Counted from the stretch's first letter, positions 30,715 to 42,959 are shown. The stretch is DNA of 64,000 nucleotides from Prorocentrum cordatum (GCA_963575745.1 CAUYUJ010014271.1:148820-212819); one strand, 5' to 3'. Numbers and translations: made by a program. The notes: a model not told the origin generated them from the sequence alone.

Positions 30715-33700
30715 TGGGGACTTCTGTATTGTTCACAATAGAAAAGTCGGCATTTCCGTCGGCCTCCTTAAAGGCCCACAGAAATTTCAAATTCAGTTTT
30801 TGCAATCACATGGCGGCTTCTTTATTGTGGACAATACAGAACTCCTCGCGCGCGCGCGTGGGGACTTCTGTATTGTTCGCAATAGCAAAGTCGACATTTC
30901 CGTCGGCCTCTTTAAAGGGCCACAGAAATTCAACCTCAGTTTTTCGAATTTCATGGCGGCTTTTCTATTATGACAATACCGAACTCCTCACGCGCGCGCG
31001 CGTGGGGACTTCTGTATTGTTCACAATAGCAAAGTCGACATGTCCGCCAGCCTCTTTAAAGGGCCACAGAAATTTCAACCTCAGTTTCTGGAATTACATC
31101 GCGGCTTCTCTATTGTGGACAATACAGAACTCCTCACGCGCGCGCGTGTGCGGGGACTTCTGTATTGTTCGCAATAGAAAAGTCGACATGTCCGTCGGCC
31201 TCTTTAAAGGCCCACAGAAATTTCAAATTCAGTTTTTGCAATTACATGGCGGCTTCTTTATTGTGGACAATACAGAACTCCTCACGCGCGCGCGCGCGGA
31301 CGCGCGCGCGTCCGCGCGCGCAGGCGCGTGCGGACTTTCTGTATTGTCCACAATAGAAAAGTGGACATTTCCGTCGGCCTCCCTAAAGGGCCACAGAAAT
31401 TTCAAATTCAGTTTTTGGAATTACATGGCGGCTTTTCTATTGTGGACAATACAGAACTCCTCACGCGCTGACGGGGGAATTCTGTATGGCTGACAATAGA
31501 AAAGTCGAGATTGCCGTCTGCCTCCTTAAGGAGCCACAGAAATTTCAAATTCAGTTGTTGGAGTAAAATGGCGGCTTCTCTATTGTGCACAATACAGAAT
31601 TCCTCACGCGCGCGCGCGCGTGGGGACTTCTGTATTGTCCACAATAGAAAAGTCGACATTTCCGTCGGCCTCCTTACAAGCCCACAGAAATTTCAAATTC
31701 AGTTTTTGCAATTACAACAATGGGCTTTTCTGTTGTGGGCAATACAGAACTCCTCACGCGCCCGCGCGCGCGGGGACTTCTGTATTGTCCACAATAGAAA
31801 AGTCGACATTTCCGTCGGCCTTCTCAAAGGGCAACAGAAACTTCAAATTCAGTTTTTCGAATTACATGGCGGCTTTTCTATTGTTAACAATACAGAACTC
31901 CTCACGCGCGCGCGCGCGTGGCGCGACTTCTGTATTGTCCAGAATAGAAAAGTCCACGTTTCCGTCGGCCTCCTTAACGGGCCACAGAAATTTCAAATTC
32001 AGTTTTTGGAATTACAAGTTTGCTTTTCTATTGTGGACAATACAGAACTCCACGCGCGCGCGTGCGCGTGGACGCGCGCGCGTCCGCGCGCGCGCGCGTG
32101 GTGACTTCTGTATTGTCCGCAATAGAAAAATCGGCATTCCCGTCGGCCTCCTCAAAGAGCCACAGAAATTTCAAATTCAGTTTTTGGAAATACAGGGCGG
32201 CTTTTCTACTAGGGACTATACAGAACTCCTCACGCGCGCGCGCGCATGGGGAGTTCTGTATTGTTCACAATCGAAAAATCTACATTTCAAATTCAGTTTT
32301 TGGAATTACATGGCGGCTTCTCTATTGTGGACAATACAGAAGTCCTCACGCGCGCGCGCGGGGACTTCTGTATGGTTCACGAAAGAAAAGTCGACATTTC
32401 CGACGACCTCCTTAAAGGGCCACAGAACTTTCAAATTCAGTTTTTGGAAATACATGGCGGCTTTCCTACTGTGGACAATACAGAACTCCTCACGCGCGCG
32501 CGCGGACTTCTGTATTATTCACAATAGAAAAGTCGACATTGCCGTCGGCCTCCTTAAAGGCCCACAGAAAATTCTCAAATTCAATTTTTGGAATTACATT
32601 GCGGCTTCTCTATTGTGGACAATACAGAACTCCTCACGCGCGCGCGGGGACTTCCGCATGGTTCACAATAGAAAAGTCGACATGTCCGTCGGCCTCCTTA
32701 AATGGCCACAGAAATCTCAAATTCAGTTTTTGAAATTACACGGCGGCTTTTCTATTGTGTACCATACAGAACTCCTCACGCGCGCGCGCGTGGGGACTTC
32801 TGTATTGCCACAATAGAAAAATCGACATTTCCGTCGGCCTCCTTAAAGGCCCACAGGAATTTCAAATTCAGCTTTTGAAATTACATGGCGGCTTCTCTAT
32901 TGTTGACGATGCAGAACTCCTCACGCGCGCGCGCGCGCTGACGCGCGCGCTGACGCGCGCGCGCGTGGGGACTCTGTATTGTTCAGAATAGAGAAGTCGA
33001 AATTTTCGTCGGTATCTTGAAAAGGCCACAGAAATTTCACATTCAGTTTTTGGAATTAAGTGGCGGCTTTTCTATTGTGGACAGTACAGAACTCCTCACG
33101 CGCGCGCGCGTGGGGACTTCTGTATTGTCCACAATAGAAAAGTCGACATTTCCGTTGGCCTCCTTAAAGGGCCACGGAAATTTCAAATACAGTTTTTGGA
33201 ATGACAACTTTGCTTTTCTATTGTGGACAATACAGAAGAACTCCTCACGCACGCGCGCGCGCGGACGCGCGCGCGTCCGCCCGCGCCCGCGCGCGCGGGG
33301 ACTTCTGTATTGTCCACAATAGAAAAGTCGACATTTCCGTCGGCCTCCTTAGAGGGCCACAACAATTTCACATTCAGTGTTTGGAATTGCATGGCGGCTT
33401 TTCTATTGTGGACACTACAGAACTCCTCACGCGCGCGCGCGCGGACGCGCGCGCGTCCGCGCACGCGCGCGCGTGGGGACTTCTGTAGTGTCCACAATAA
33501 AGAAGTCGACATTTCCGTCGGCCTCCTTAACGGGCAACAGAAATTTCAAATTCAGTTTTTGGAATTACATGGCTGCTTTTCTATTGTGGACAATACAGAG
33601 CTTCTCACGCGCGCGCGCGTGCGGACTTTCTGTATTGTTCACAAAAGAAAAGTCGACATTTCCGTCGGCCTCCTTACAGGGCCACACAAATTTCAAATTC

Positions 33701-34640
33701 AGCGTTTGGAATTGCATGGCGGCTTTTCCATTGGACAATACAGAACTCCTCACGCGCGCGCGCGCGGACGCGCGCGCGTCCGCGCGCGCTTGCGCTTGGG
33801 GACTTCGGTATTGTTCACAATTGAGAAGTCGACATTCCCGTCGGCCTCCTTAAAAGCCCAAAGAAATTTCAAATTCAGTTTTGGAAATGACATGGCGGCT
33901 TTTCTATTGCGGACAATACAGAACTCCTCACGCGCGCGCGCGTGGGGACGCATGTATTGTTCACAATAGAAAAGTCGGCATTTCCGTCGGCCTCCTTAAA
34001 GGGCCACAGAAATTTCAAATTCAGTTTTTGGAATTACATGGCGGCTTTTCTATTGTGTACAATACAGAACTCCTCACGCGCGTCCGCGCGCGCGTGGGGA
34101 TTGCTGTATTGTCCACAATAGAAAGTCGACATTTCCGTCGGCCTCATTAGAAGGGCCACAGAAATTTCAAATTCAGTTTTTGAAATTACATGGCGGCTTT
34201 TTCATTGTTGACAATACAGAACTCCTCACGCGCGCGCGCGCGCGTGGGGACCTCTGTATTGTCCACAATAGACAAGTTGACATTTCCGTCGGCCTCCTTA
34301 AAGGGCCACAGAAATTTCAAATTCAGTTTTTGGAATTACATGGCGGCTTTTCTATTGTGGACAATACAGAACTCCTCACGCGCGCGCGCGCGCGACGCGC
34401 GCGCGTCCGCACGCGCCCGCGCGCGTGGGGACTTCTGTATTGTCCACAATGGAAAAGTCGGCGCGTCCGTCGGCCTTCTTAAAGGGCCACAGAAATTTCA
34501 AATTCAGTTTTTGGAATTACATGGCAGCTTTTCTGTTGTGGACCATACAGAACTCCTCGCGCGCGCGCCAGCGCGCGTCCGCGCGCGCGCTCTAGTTTGC
34601 AAGCCAACACGGCGTCTTTTTCTATTCGGAACAATACAGA
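30712..34640. repeat. Stem-loop satellite array 1: 25 units of about 145 bp with CG linkers
   Basis: Each unit: (CG)n, GTGGGGACTTCTGTATTGTC, ACAATAGAAAAG, a spacer of about 75 bases (TCGACATTTCCGTCGGCCTC ... ATTACATGGCGG), then CTTTTCTATTGTGGACAATA, CAGAACTCCTCACG and (CG)n. The two arms are inverted repeats of about 25 perfect bases, about 36 with mismatches. Unit starts were read near 30716, 30861, 31003, 31152, 31331 and onward to 34426. Linkers of alternating CG vary from about 8 to 60 bases. Confidence 0.95.
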
Positions 34641-35203
34641 GCGCTCTATGAAGCTCAGGCTGAGCGCCCGCGTGACTCCGCCAAAAGCGCGCCTCCACTG
34701 CTGTTCCCAGGAGCCCGCCGAAGTGAAGCCAATGCACAGGACGGCAGGGTGCCCTTTGCGCGCCCCGCGACCTGCCCGAACGCGACGATGAACGAACTTG
34801 CAGGGCTGGGCAAGTACCGGACACAGGAGTACCCTGCTGCGCGGGGGCGACCTCGAGAGAACGCGTCGTTGGTTCACTGGCGGCGCGGCCGCACTCAGAG
34901 GACATCGCGACATCGCAGAACGTGCCCTTCGCCGCGGCGCCGGCGGCGCGGCGCTAAAACCACAATCTTACATCGAAGCGAACCGAACCCCCAGATCTGC
35001 CAGGACACAAGGGTACCCGTGACCAGGGCCGCGACCTCCCCGAGGCGCGACGCGCCCAGAACGCCGCGGGCCAAGCCGCCGACACCCGCGGAAAGCACAG
35101 GACACAAGGGTTCCCTTGCCCGGGGAATGCAGAGGACACGAAGCGCGACGCACAGGACACGAGAGTACCCTTAATTTGGCAGGCCCGACCTACTAATGGG
35201 CTC
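34600..35203. repeat. Right flank of composite repeat copy 1
   Basis: About 590 bases, near-identical to 42326-42923. Contains several CACAGGACACAAGGGTACCC-like words, some inverted, and ends GGCAGGCCCGACCTACTAAT. Confidence 0.85.
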
Positions 35204-35204
35204 C

Positions 35205-35490
35205 GACGGCACGGGGGGGGGGACTTTGCAAAGATCGGGAGTCACAAATCGGAATAAGGGGGGGGGCTTTGCAGAAATCGGAAGGACGGGGGAGGAGGGG
35301 CTTTGCAAAAATCGGAAGGACGGGGGGGAAGGGGGGTGGGGGGCTTTTGCAAAAATCAGAAGGACGGGGGCGGGGGGCGGGGGGGACCTTGCGCAAATCG
35401 GCATGGGGAGGTGGGGCGAGGACTTTTGCAGACATCGGGAGGACGGGGGAAGGGGGGTGGCCTTTGCGAGGAGGGGGTGCTTTGCGAAAT
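35205..35490. repeat. TTGCAAAAATCGGAAGGACGGGG-type repeat, right block
   Basis: Six or seven degenerate units of about 45 bases with GCTTTGCAGAAATCGGAAGG, GACGGGGG and variable G-runs. Same family as 29828-30008. Confidence 0.85.
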
Positions 35491-35539
35491 ATTGGGCGCG
35501 TTCGAATCGCAATTCGTAGCAACAGCTTACTGGACAACT

Positions 35540-36235
35540 TGCTTGTTTGCTTGGCGTAGCAGAATTTTGCTAGAAATTTGCTTAAATTTTGCTTCGCGTA
35601 GCAAAATTTTGCTAGAAATTTGCTTAAATTTTGCTTCGCGTGGCAAAATTGTGCTAGAAATTTGCTGGATTGTTGCTTGGCGCTGCCACCCACGTCCCCC
35701 CGCGCAACTCAGATGCGACCGCCATCGCTGCGAACGAGTAAGATGTGGAAGGGGCGAAGCAAAATGGTGCTAGAACTTTTCTTAAATGTTGCTTCGCGTA
35801 GCAAAATTTTGCTAGAAATTTGCTTAAAATTTGCTTGGCGCTGCCACACTTCCCCCCTCCCCCAAGTAAAACGCAAAGTGTTGCGACGCCCCTTCCACTA
35901 CGTTTTCCGTGCGCAGTGATGGCGGTAGTGGTCATATAGGACCACGACCGCAGTCGATGTGAGCGGGTAAGATGTGGAAGGCGCGAAACAGAATTTTGCC
36001 AGAAATTTGCTTAAATTTTGCTTCGCGTAGCAAAATTTTGCTGGAAATTTACTTAAATTTTGCTTCGCGTAGCAAAATTTTGCTAGAAATTTGCTTAAAA
36101 TTTGCTTCGCGCTGCCCCCAAGTAATATCCAAGCATTTGTTGTTGCTACGCCCCTTCCACTAGCTATCCGTTCGCATCGATGGCGGTAGTGGCCACATAA
36201 GACCACGACCGCCATCGATGCTTGGCGCAGCCGAC
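35540..36235. repeat. AT-rich 44 bp units inside 230-250 bp higher-order repeats
   Basis: TTGCTTCGCGTAGCAAAATT followed by TTGCTAGAAATTTGCTTAAA recurs about 44 bases apart at 35589, 35633, 35792, 36020 and 36062. Larger units also include CCCCTTCCACTA, GGTAAGATGTGGAAGG and a hairpin (36174-36221: GCATCGATGGCGGTAGTGG against CCACGACCGCCATCGATGC). Confidence 0.85.
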
Positions 36236-36274
36236 CAAGCACAATTTGCTTCGAAGTTTGCTTAGTGGGCCGCG

Positions 36275-36525
36275 CCAAGCAAAATTCAAGCAAAATTCTG
36301 CTTGCCAAGCAAAATTCAAGCAAAATTTTGCTTGCCAAGCAAAATTCAAGCAAAATTTTGCTTGCCAAGCAAAATTCAAGCAAAATTTTGCTTGCAAAGT
36401 AAAATTCAAGCAAATTTTCAAAATTCTACTATCGGAAAGCATTTTTTCAGAAAAATGCTTCCCCAAGTAAAATTCAAGCAAAATTCAAGCAAAATTCAAG
36501 CAAATTTAAGCAAAATTTTGCTTGA
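36275..36525. repeat. 30 bp palindromic repeat (CAAGCAAAATTTTGCTTG)
   Basis: Four adjacent 30 bp units, each holding the perfect 18 bp palindrome CAAGCAAAATTTTGCTTG, plus diverged copies to 36525 (AAGTAAAATTCAAGCAAATT). Confidence 0.9.
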
Positions 36526-37644
36526 ATTCGTCCCGTCGTACGCCGTCGTACACTGTCGTACGCCGTCGTGCGCCGTCGCGCGCGGTCGCGCGGCGTCGAG
36601 GCGCGCCATGCGCTGCGGCGCGCTTCGTCGTCATCTGGCGGCGCTGATGGCTGCGGCGGCGCATGCGGTGCGGGCGTCCGACCAGCCCCCCCCCCCCCTC
36701 CCCCCTCGCCAACCGCTGGCGGGGTGCGCGCGCCAGGCGCGCGGCCCGAGGTGCTCGGGCGACGTAGGTGGACAGAACGCTCATGACGACGCCCCTGCGA
36801 TTCTCTCCGCCGCGACGCACCTTGCTCGCTCGCATCTTCGATTGAGGAACGCCGCCCCCCCTTCGAAACTTTGGCGGGCGGGCCCAGCGCCCCAGCCGCG
36901 GCGCAACGCTCGCGCAGCCGCGATGCGCTGCCCTGTGCCACCGAGCGCTCCACTGTCGCATTCTCGGGTGGACGCCACCTGTCGGCGCACGGGCGACCTA
37001 GCCCCCCCGCCCCCCCCCCCCCCCTCGAAGACATGGGCACGTGCGCCAGAAACGCATTCGGACACGGCGCCCCTCGTTGCCGGTGGCCGAGTGCCGCTTA
37101 ACGCTGAACGCCACCAGCGGCCCCGACGGACAGAGCCTCTCCCCTCTTTTTCCCCCGCCACGAGTAGGATACCGCCGCAAGTACCAGGCGGCGCGGCCGC
37201 GGAATGCTTGGGCACACGGGGCGCCCCGTTCTGCGGGCGCGCGCGCGATGCCCCAACATGGGCCAGGGCGTGCGCGAAGAGGCCAAGGGCTGCCCTCCCA
37301 GAGGGTGGCCCAACACTGGAGATCGCACGCGCGCGGCCAGGATGGCAGAGGCGCGTGCTCGAGGGCACCCGTGGGGTCGCAAAACGTGGGCGAGTGGAAC
37401 TCAGATACCTGCACCTCATACTGCATGCGCCCACAGATCATCCCACGCTGGCACGGCGCGCTCTCTCGTGACCTATGACTCCCCATCCTTTGCCCCCGAC
37501 TCTGCCTTGCTCTGCCGTACTCAATTCTCCTCCTGCCCGCCCATATTAGACGGGCGGGGGACGGGCTGGGGGAGGGGCGGAGGGGGGGGGGGGGCGGGAG
37601 AGGGGGAGGGGAAGAGGAAAGGCGCGGGGCTGGAGTTTGACGCA
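36526..37644. other. GC-rich interval with a short CGCCGTCGTA minisatellite
   Basis: 36530-36600 repeats CGTCGTACGC about seven times with decay. C-runs near 36690 and 37010 and a G-run near 37585. Many open frames on both strands, none with a recognisable domain. Confidence 0.4.
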
Positions 37645-37902
37645 CAGGCAGAGTCCATTGCCCAGGACACGCGACAGGACACAATACTCTTCCGGCGGCA
37701 ACATGACCTCCCAGAACCACAGGACACAAGGGCACCCTCTCGGGGCCGTGACCGCGGTCACCCGCGGCCGACCCGCGCCCCCGCGACAGGGGGCCAACGT
37801 CGGACAGGACACCAGGGGTGTCCGACAGGCCGCGCCGCCCACCGCGCAGAAAAGTAAATCATGATGCGCCGCGCGCGCCCACCTCCCTCTGGGGGCGGTC
37901 GC

Positions 37903-38345
37903 GCGACCTGTCGCCATGGCAGAAGACCAGAGAACATGGGCGCGGACGCGGACGGCGCAAACGAGAGGACGCGCAGACCACCCTCTCGCGGGAGAGCGAC
38001 CTGTCGCCATGGCAGAAGACAAGAGAACACGGGCGCGGACGCGGACGGCGCAAACGAGAAGACGCGCAGACCACCCTCCCGCGGGAGAGCGACCTGTCGC
38101 CATGGCAGAAGACCAGAGAACATGGGCGCGGACGCGGACGGCGCAAACGAGAGGACGCGCAGACCACCCTTCCGCGGGAGAGCGACCTGTCTCCATGGCA
38201 GGAGACCAGAGAACATGGGCGCGGACGCGGACGGCGCAAACGAGAGGACGCGCAGACCACCCTTCCGCGGGAGAGCGACCTGTCGCCATGGCAGAAGACC
38301 AGAGAACATGGGCGCGGACGCGGACGGCGCAAACGAGAGGACGCG
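37903..38345. repeat. 93 bp tandem repeat, five copies (copy 2)
   Basis: ATGGCAGAAGACCAGAGA-type starts at 37916, 38009, 38102, 38195 and 38288, an exact 93 base spacing. Confidence 0.95.
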
Positions 38346-41300
38346 CGTGGGGACTTCTGTATTGTTCACGATAGAAAAGTCGACATTTCCGTCGGCCTCT
38401 TTAAAGGCCCACAGAAATTTCAAACTCAGTTTTTGGAAATACATGGCGGCTTCTCTATTGTGGACAATACAGAACTCCTCACGCGCGCGCGCGGGGGACC
38501 TTGTATTGTTCACAATAGACAGTCGACATTTCCGTCGGCCTCCTTAAAGGGCCACAGAAATTTCAAATTCAGTTTTTGGAATTACATGGCGGCTTTTCTA
38601 TTGTGGACAATACAGAACTCACGCGCGCGCGCGTGGGGACTTCTGTATTATTCACAATCGAAAAGTCTACATTTCCGTCGGCCTCTTTCAAGACCCACAG
38701 TCATTTCAAAGTCAGTTTTTGGAATTACATGGCGGCTTTTCTATTGTGGACAATACAGAACTCCTCACGCGCGCGCGCGCGGGACGCGCGCGCGTCCGCA
38801 CTTATGTATGGATCACAATAGAAAAAGTCGACATGTCCGTCGGCCTCCTTAAATTTCAAATTCAGTTTTTGGAATTACATGAAGGTTTTTTTGTATTTGG
38901 GACAATACAGAACTCCTCACGCGCGCGCGCGCGGACGCGCGCGCGCGCGGGGACTTCTGTATTGTCCACAATAAAAAAAATCTGCATTTCCGTCGGCCTC
39001 CTTAGAGGGCCCACAGAAATTTCAAACTCAGTTTTTGGAATTACATGGCGGCTTTTCCATTACGGACAATACAGAACTCCTCACGCGCGCGCGCGCTGAC
39101 GCGCGCGCTGACGCGCGCGCGCGTGGGGACTTCTGTATGGTTGACAATAGAGAAGTGGACGTTTTCGTCTGCCTCCTTAAGGGGCAACAGAAATTTCAAA
39201 TTCGGTTTTTGGAATTAAATGGCGGCTTCTCTATTGTGCACAAAACAGAACTCCTCACGCGCGCGCGCGGACGCGCGCGCGTCCGCGCGCGCGCGCGTGG
39301 GGACTTCTGTATTGTCCACAATAGACAAGTCGGCATTTCCATCGGCCTCCTTAAAGGGCCACAGAGATTTCAAATCCGGTTTTTGGAATTACAAAATGAC
39401 TTTTCTATTGTGGACAGTACAGAACTCCTCACGCGCGCGCGCGGACGCGCGCGCGTCCGCGCGCGCCCGCGCGCGGGGGACTTCTGTATTGTCCACAATA
39501 GACAAGTCGACATTTCCGCCGGCCTCCTTAAAGGGCCACAGAAATTTCAAATTCAGTTTTTGGAATTACATGGCGGCTTCTCTATTGTGGACAATACAAA
39601 ACTTCTCGCGCGCGCGCGTGGGGACTTCTGTATTGTCCACAAAAAAAAATAAACCTCCTTAGCGGGCCACAGAAATTTCAAATTCAGTTTTTGGAAGTAC
39701 ATAAGCTTTTCTATGGTTGACAATACAGAACTCCTCACGCGCGCGCGCGCGCGCGTGGGGACTTCTGTATTGTCCACACTAGAAAAGTCGACATTTCCGT
39801 CGGCCTCCTTAAAGGGCCACAGAAATTTCAAATTCAGCTTTTGGATTACATGGCGGCTTTTCTGTTGTGGACAACACAGAACTCCTCACGCGCGCGCGCG
39901 TGGGGCCTTCTGTATTGTCCACAATGGAAAAGTCTATATTTTCGTCGGCCCCCTTAAAGGGCCACAGAAATTTCAAATTCAGCTTTTGGAATTACATGGC
40001 GGCTTCTCTATTGTGGACAATACAGAACTCCTCACGCGCGCGCGCGCGGGGACTTCTGTATGGTTCACAATCGAAAAGTCGAGATTTCCGTCGGCCGCCT
40101 TAAAGCGCCACAGAAATTTCAAATTCAGTTTTTGGAATGACATTGCGGCTTTTCTATTGTGGACAAAAAAGAACTCCTCACGCGCGCGCGCGCGCGGACG
40201 CGCGCGCGGACGCGAACGCGCGGGCGCGCGTGGGGACTTCTGTACGATTCACCATAGAAAAGTCGACATTTCCGTCGGCCTACGGGCCACAGAAATTTCA
40301 AATTCAGTTGTTGGAATTACATGGCGGCTGTTCTGTTGTGGACAACACAGAACTCCTCACGCGCGCGCGCGGACGCGCGCGCGCGGGGACTTCTGTATGG
40401 CTCACAACACAAAAGTCGACATTTCCGTTGGCCTCGTTAAATGGCAACAGAAATTTCAAATTCAGTTTTTGGAATTACATGGCGGCTTTTTTATTGTGGA
40501 CAATACAGAACTCCTCGCGCGCGGACGCGCGCGCGGACGCGCGCGCGCGCGCGCGTGGGGACCTCTGTATTGTCCACAATAGAAAAGTCAGCTTTTCCGT
40601 CGGCCTCCTTAAAGGGCCACAGAAATTTCAAATTCAGTTGTTGGAATTACAAAGTTGCTTTTCTATTGTGGACAATACAGAACTCCTCACGCGCGCGCGC
40701 TGACGCGCGCACTGACGCGCGCGCGCGCGTGGGGACGTCTGTATTGTTCACAATAGGAGAGTCGACATTTCCGTCGGCCTCCTTAGAGGGCAACAGAAAT
40801 TTCAAATTCAGTTTTTGGAATTAAGTTGTGGTTTTTCTATTGTGCACAATACAGCACTCCTCACGCGCGCGTGTGGGCATTTCTGTATTGTCCACAATAG
40901 AAAAGTCAGCTTTTCCGTCGGCCTCCTGAAAGGGCCACAGAAATTTCAAATTCAGTTTTTGGAATTACAAAGTGGCTTTTCTATTGTGGACAATACAGAA
41001 CTCCTCACGCGCGCGCGCGCGACGCGCGCGCGTCCGCGCGCGCCCGCGCGCGCGGGGATTTCTGTAGTGTCCACAATAGACAAGTCGACATTTCCGTCGG
41101 CGACCTTCAGGGCCACAGAAAATTCAAATTCAGTTTTTGGAATTACATGGCGACTTCTCTATTGTGGACAATACACAACTCCTCGCGCGCTCGCGCGCGG
41201 ACTGGCGCGCGTCCGCGCACGCGCGCGCGTGGGGACTTCTGTATTGTCCACAATGGAAAAGTCGACATTTCCGTCGGCCTCCTTAACGGGCCACAGAAAT

Positions 41301-42370
41301 GTCAAAGTCAGTTGTTGAAATTACATGGCGGCTATTCTGTTGTGGACAACACAGAACTCCTCACGCGCGCGCGCGCGTGCGGACTTCTGTATTGTTCACA
41401 ACAGAACAATCGATATTTCCGTCGGCCTCCTTAACTGGCCACAGAAATTTCAAAATCAGCTTTTGTAATTACATGGCGGCTTCCCTATTGTGGACAAAAC
41501 AGAACTCCTCACGCGCGCGCGCGCGCGGACGCGCGCGCGTCCGCGGGGACTTCGGTACTGTTCACCATAGAAAAGTCGACATTTCCGTCGGCCTGCTTAA
41601 AGGGCCACAGAAATTTCAAATTCAGTTTTTGGAATTACATGGCGGCTTTTCTATTGTGGACAATACCGAACTCCTCACGCGCGCGCGCGCGGACGCGCGC
41701 GCGTCGGGACTTCTGTATTGTTCACAATAGAAAAGTCTGCATTTCCGTCGGCCTCGTTAAAAGGCCACGGAAATTCCAAATTTAGTTTTGGAATTACAGG
41801 GCGGCGTCTCTATTGTGCAGAAGACAGAACTCCTCACGCGCGCCCGCGCGCGTGGGGACTTCTGTATTGTCCACAATAGAAAATTCTAGATTTCCGTCGG
41901 CCTGCTTAAAGGGCCACAGAAATTTCAAATTCAGTTTTTCGAGTTACAAAGTGGCTTTTCTATTGTGGACAATACAGAACTCCTCACGCGCGCACGCGCG
42001 CGCGTGGGGACTTCTGTATTGTCCACAATAGAAAAGTCGACACTTTCGTCGGCCTCCTTAAAGGGCCACAGAAATTTCAAATTCAGCTTTTGGACTTACA
42101 TGGCGGTCTTTGTATTGTGGACAATGCAGAACTCCTCACGCGCGCGCGCGCGTGGGGACTTCTGTATTGTCCACAATGGAAAGTCGGTGCGTCCGTCGGC
42201 CTCCTTAAAGGGCCACAGAAATGTCAAATTCAGTTTTTGAAATTACATGGCAGCTTTTCTGTTGTGGACCATACAGTACTCCTCACGCGCGCGCCAGCGC
42301 GCGTCCGCGCGCGCGCGCGCTCTAGCTTGCAAGCCAACACGGCGCCTTCTCTATTCGGAACAATACAGAA
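38345..42370. repeat. Stem-loop satellite array 2: 25 units with CG linkers
   Basis: Same unit as array 1. Starts were read near 38349, 38500, 38635, 38795, 38949 and onward to 42155. Linkers often contain nested palindromes such as GGACGCGCGCGCGTCC. Confidence 0.95.
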
Positions 42371-42959
42371 CGCTCTATGAGACTTAGGCTGAGCGCCCGC
42401 GTGACTCCGCCAAAAGCGCGCCTCCACTGCTGTCCCCAGGGGCCCGCCGAAGAGAAGCCAATGCACAGGGCGGCAGGGTATCCTTTGCGCGCCCCGCGAC
42501 CTGCCCGAACGCGACGATGAATGAACTTGCAGGGCTGGGCAAGTACAGGACACAGGAGTACCCTGCTGCGCGGGGGCGACCTCGAGTGAACGCGTCGTTG
42601 GTTCACTGGCGGCGCGGCCGCACTCAGAGGACATCGCAGAATATACCCTTCGCCGCGGCGCCGGCGGCGCGGCGCTGAAACCGCAATCTTACATCGAAGC
42701 GAACCGAACCCCCAAATCTGAGAGGACACAAGGGTACCCTTGACCAGGGCCGCGACCTCCCCGAGGCGCGACGCGCCCAGAACGCCGCGGGCCAAGCCGC
42801 CGACACCCGCGGAAAGCACAGGACACAAGGGCACCCTTGCCCGGGGAATGCAGAGGACACGAAGCGCGATGCACAGGACACAGAGTACCCTTGATTTGGC
42901 AGGCCCGACCTACTAATGGACTCCGACTGTACCTTGGGCATGAGCTCAATCGTGTGCAA

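Larger units (their letters stand above)
30012..35203. repeat. 5.2 kb composite repeat, copy 1
   Basis: Left end CAGGCAGAGTCCATTGC, right end GACCTACTAATGGGCTC. In order: about 260 bases of unique left flank, five 93 bp repeats (30270-30712), 25 stem-loop units (30712-34600), about 590 bases of right flank. Copy 2 is at 37645-42923. GAGTCCATT at the left and AATGGGCTC at the right are inverted ends (8 of 9 bases). No gene of its own is recognisable. Confidence 0.85.
37645..42923. repeat. 5.2 kb composite repeat, copy 2
   Basis: Same order as copy 1: left flank from CAGGCAGAGTCCATTGC, five 93 bp repeats, 25 stem-loop units, right flank ending GACCTACTAATGGACTC. Flanks look roughly 94-96 percent identical by eye; individual stem-loop units differ in order and linker length. 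Here GAGTCCATT and AATGGACTC are perfect 9 bp inverted ends. Confidence 0.85.

Noticed and set aside
30185-30973. 31-residue repeat protein over the 93 bp repeats
   Set aside because: Open in all three forward frames because the unit lacks stops and 93 is divisible by three; no start context or domain support.
30712-42370. CRISPR-like appearance of regularly spaced repeats
   Set aside because: Units are about 145 bp, the spacers are conserved rather than unique, and the context is eukaryotic; no cas-like gene is present.
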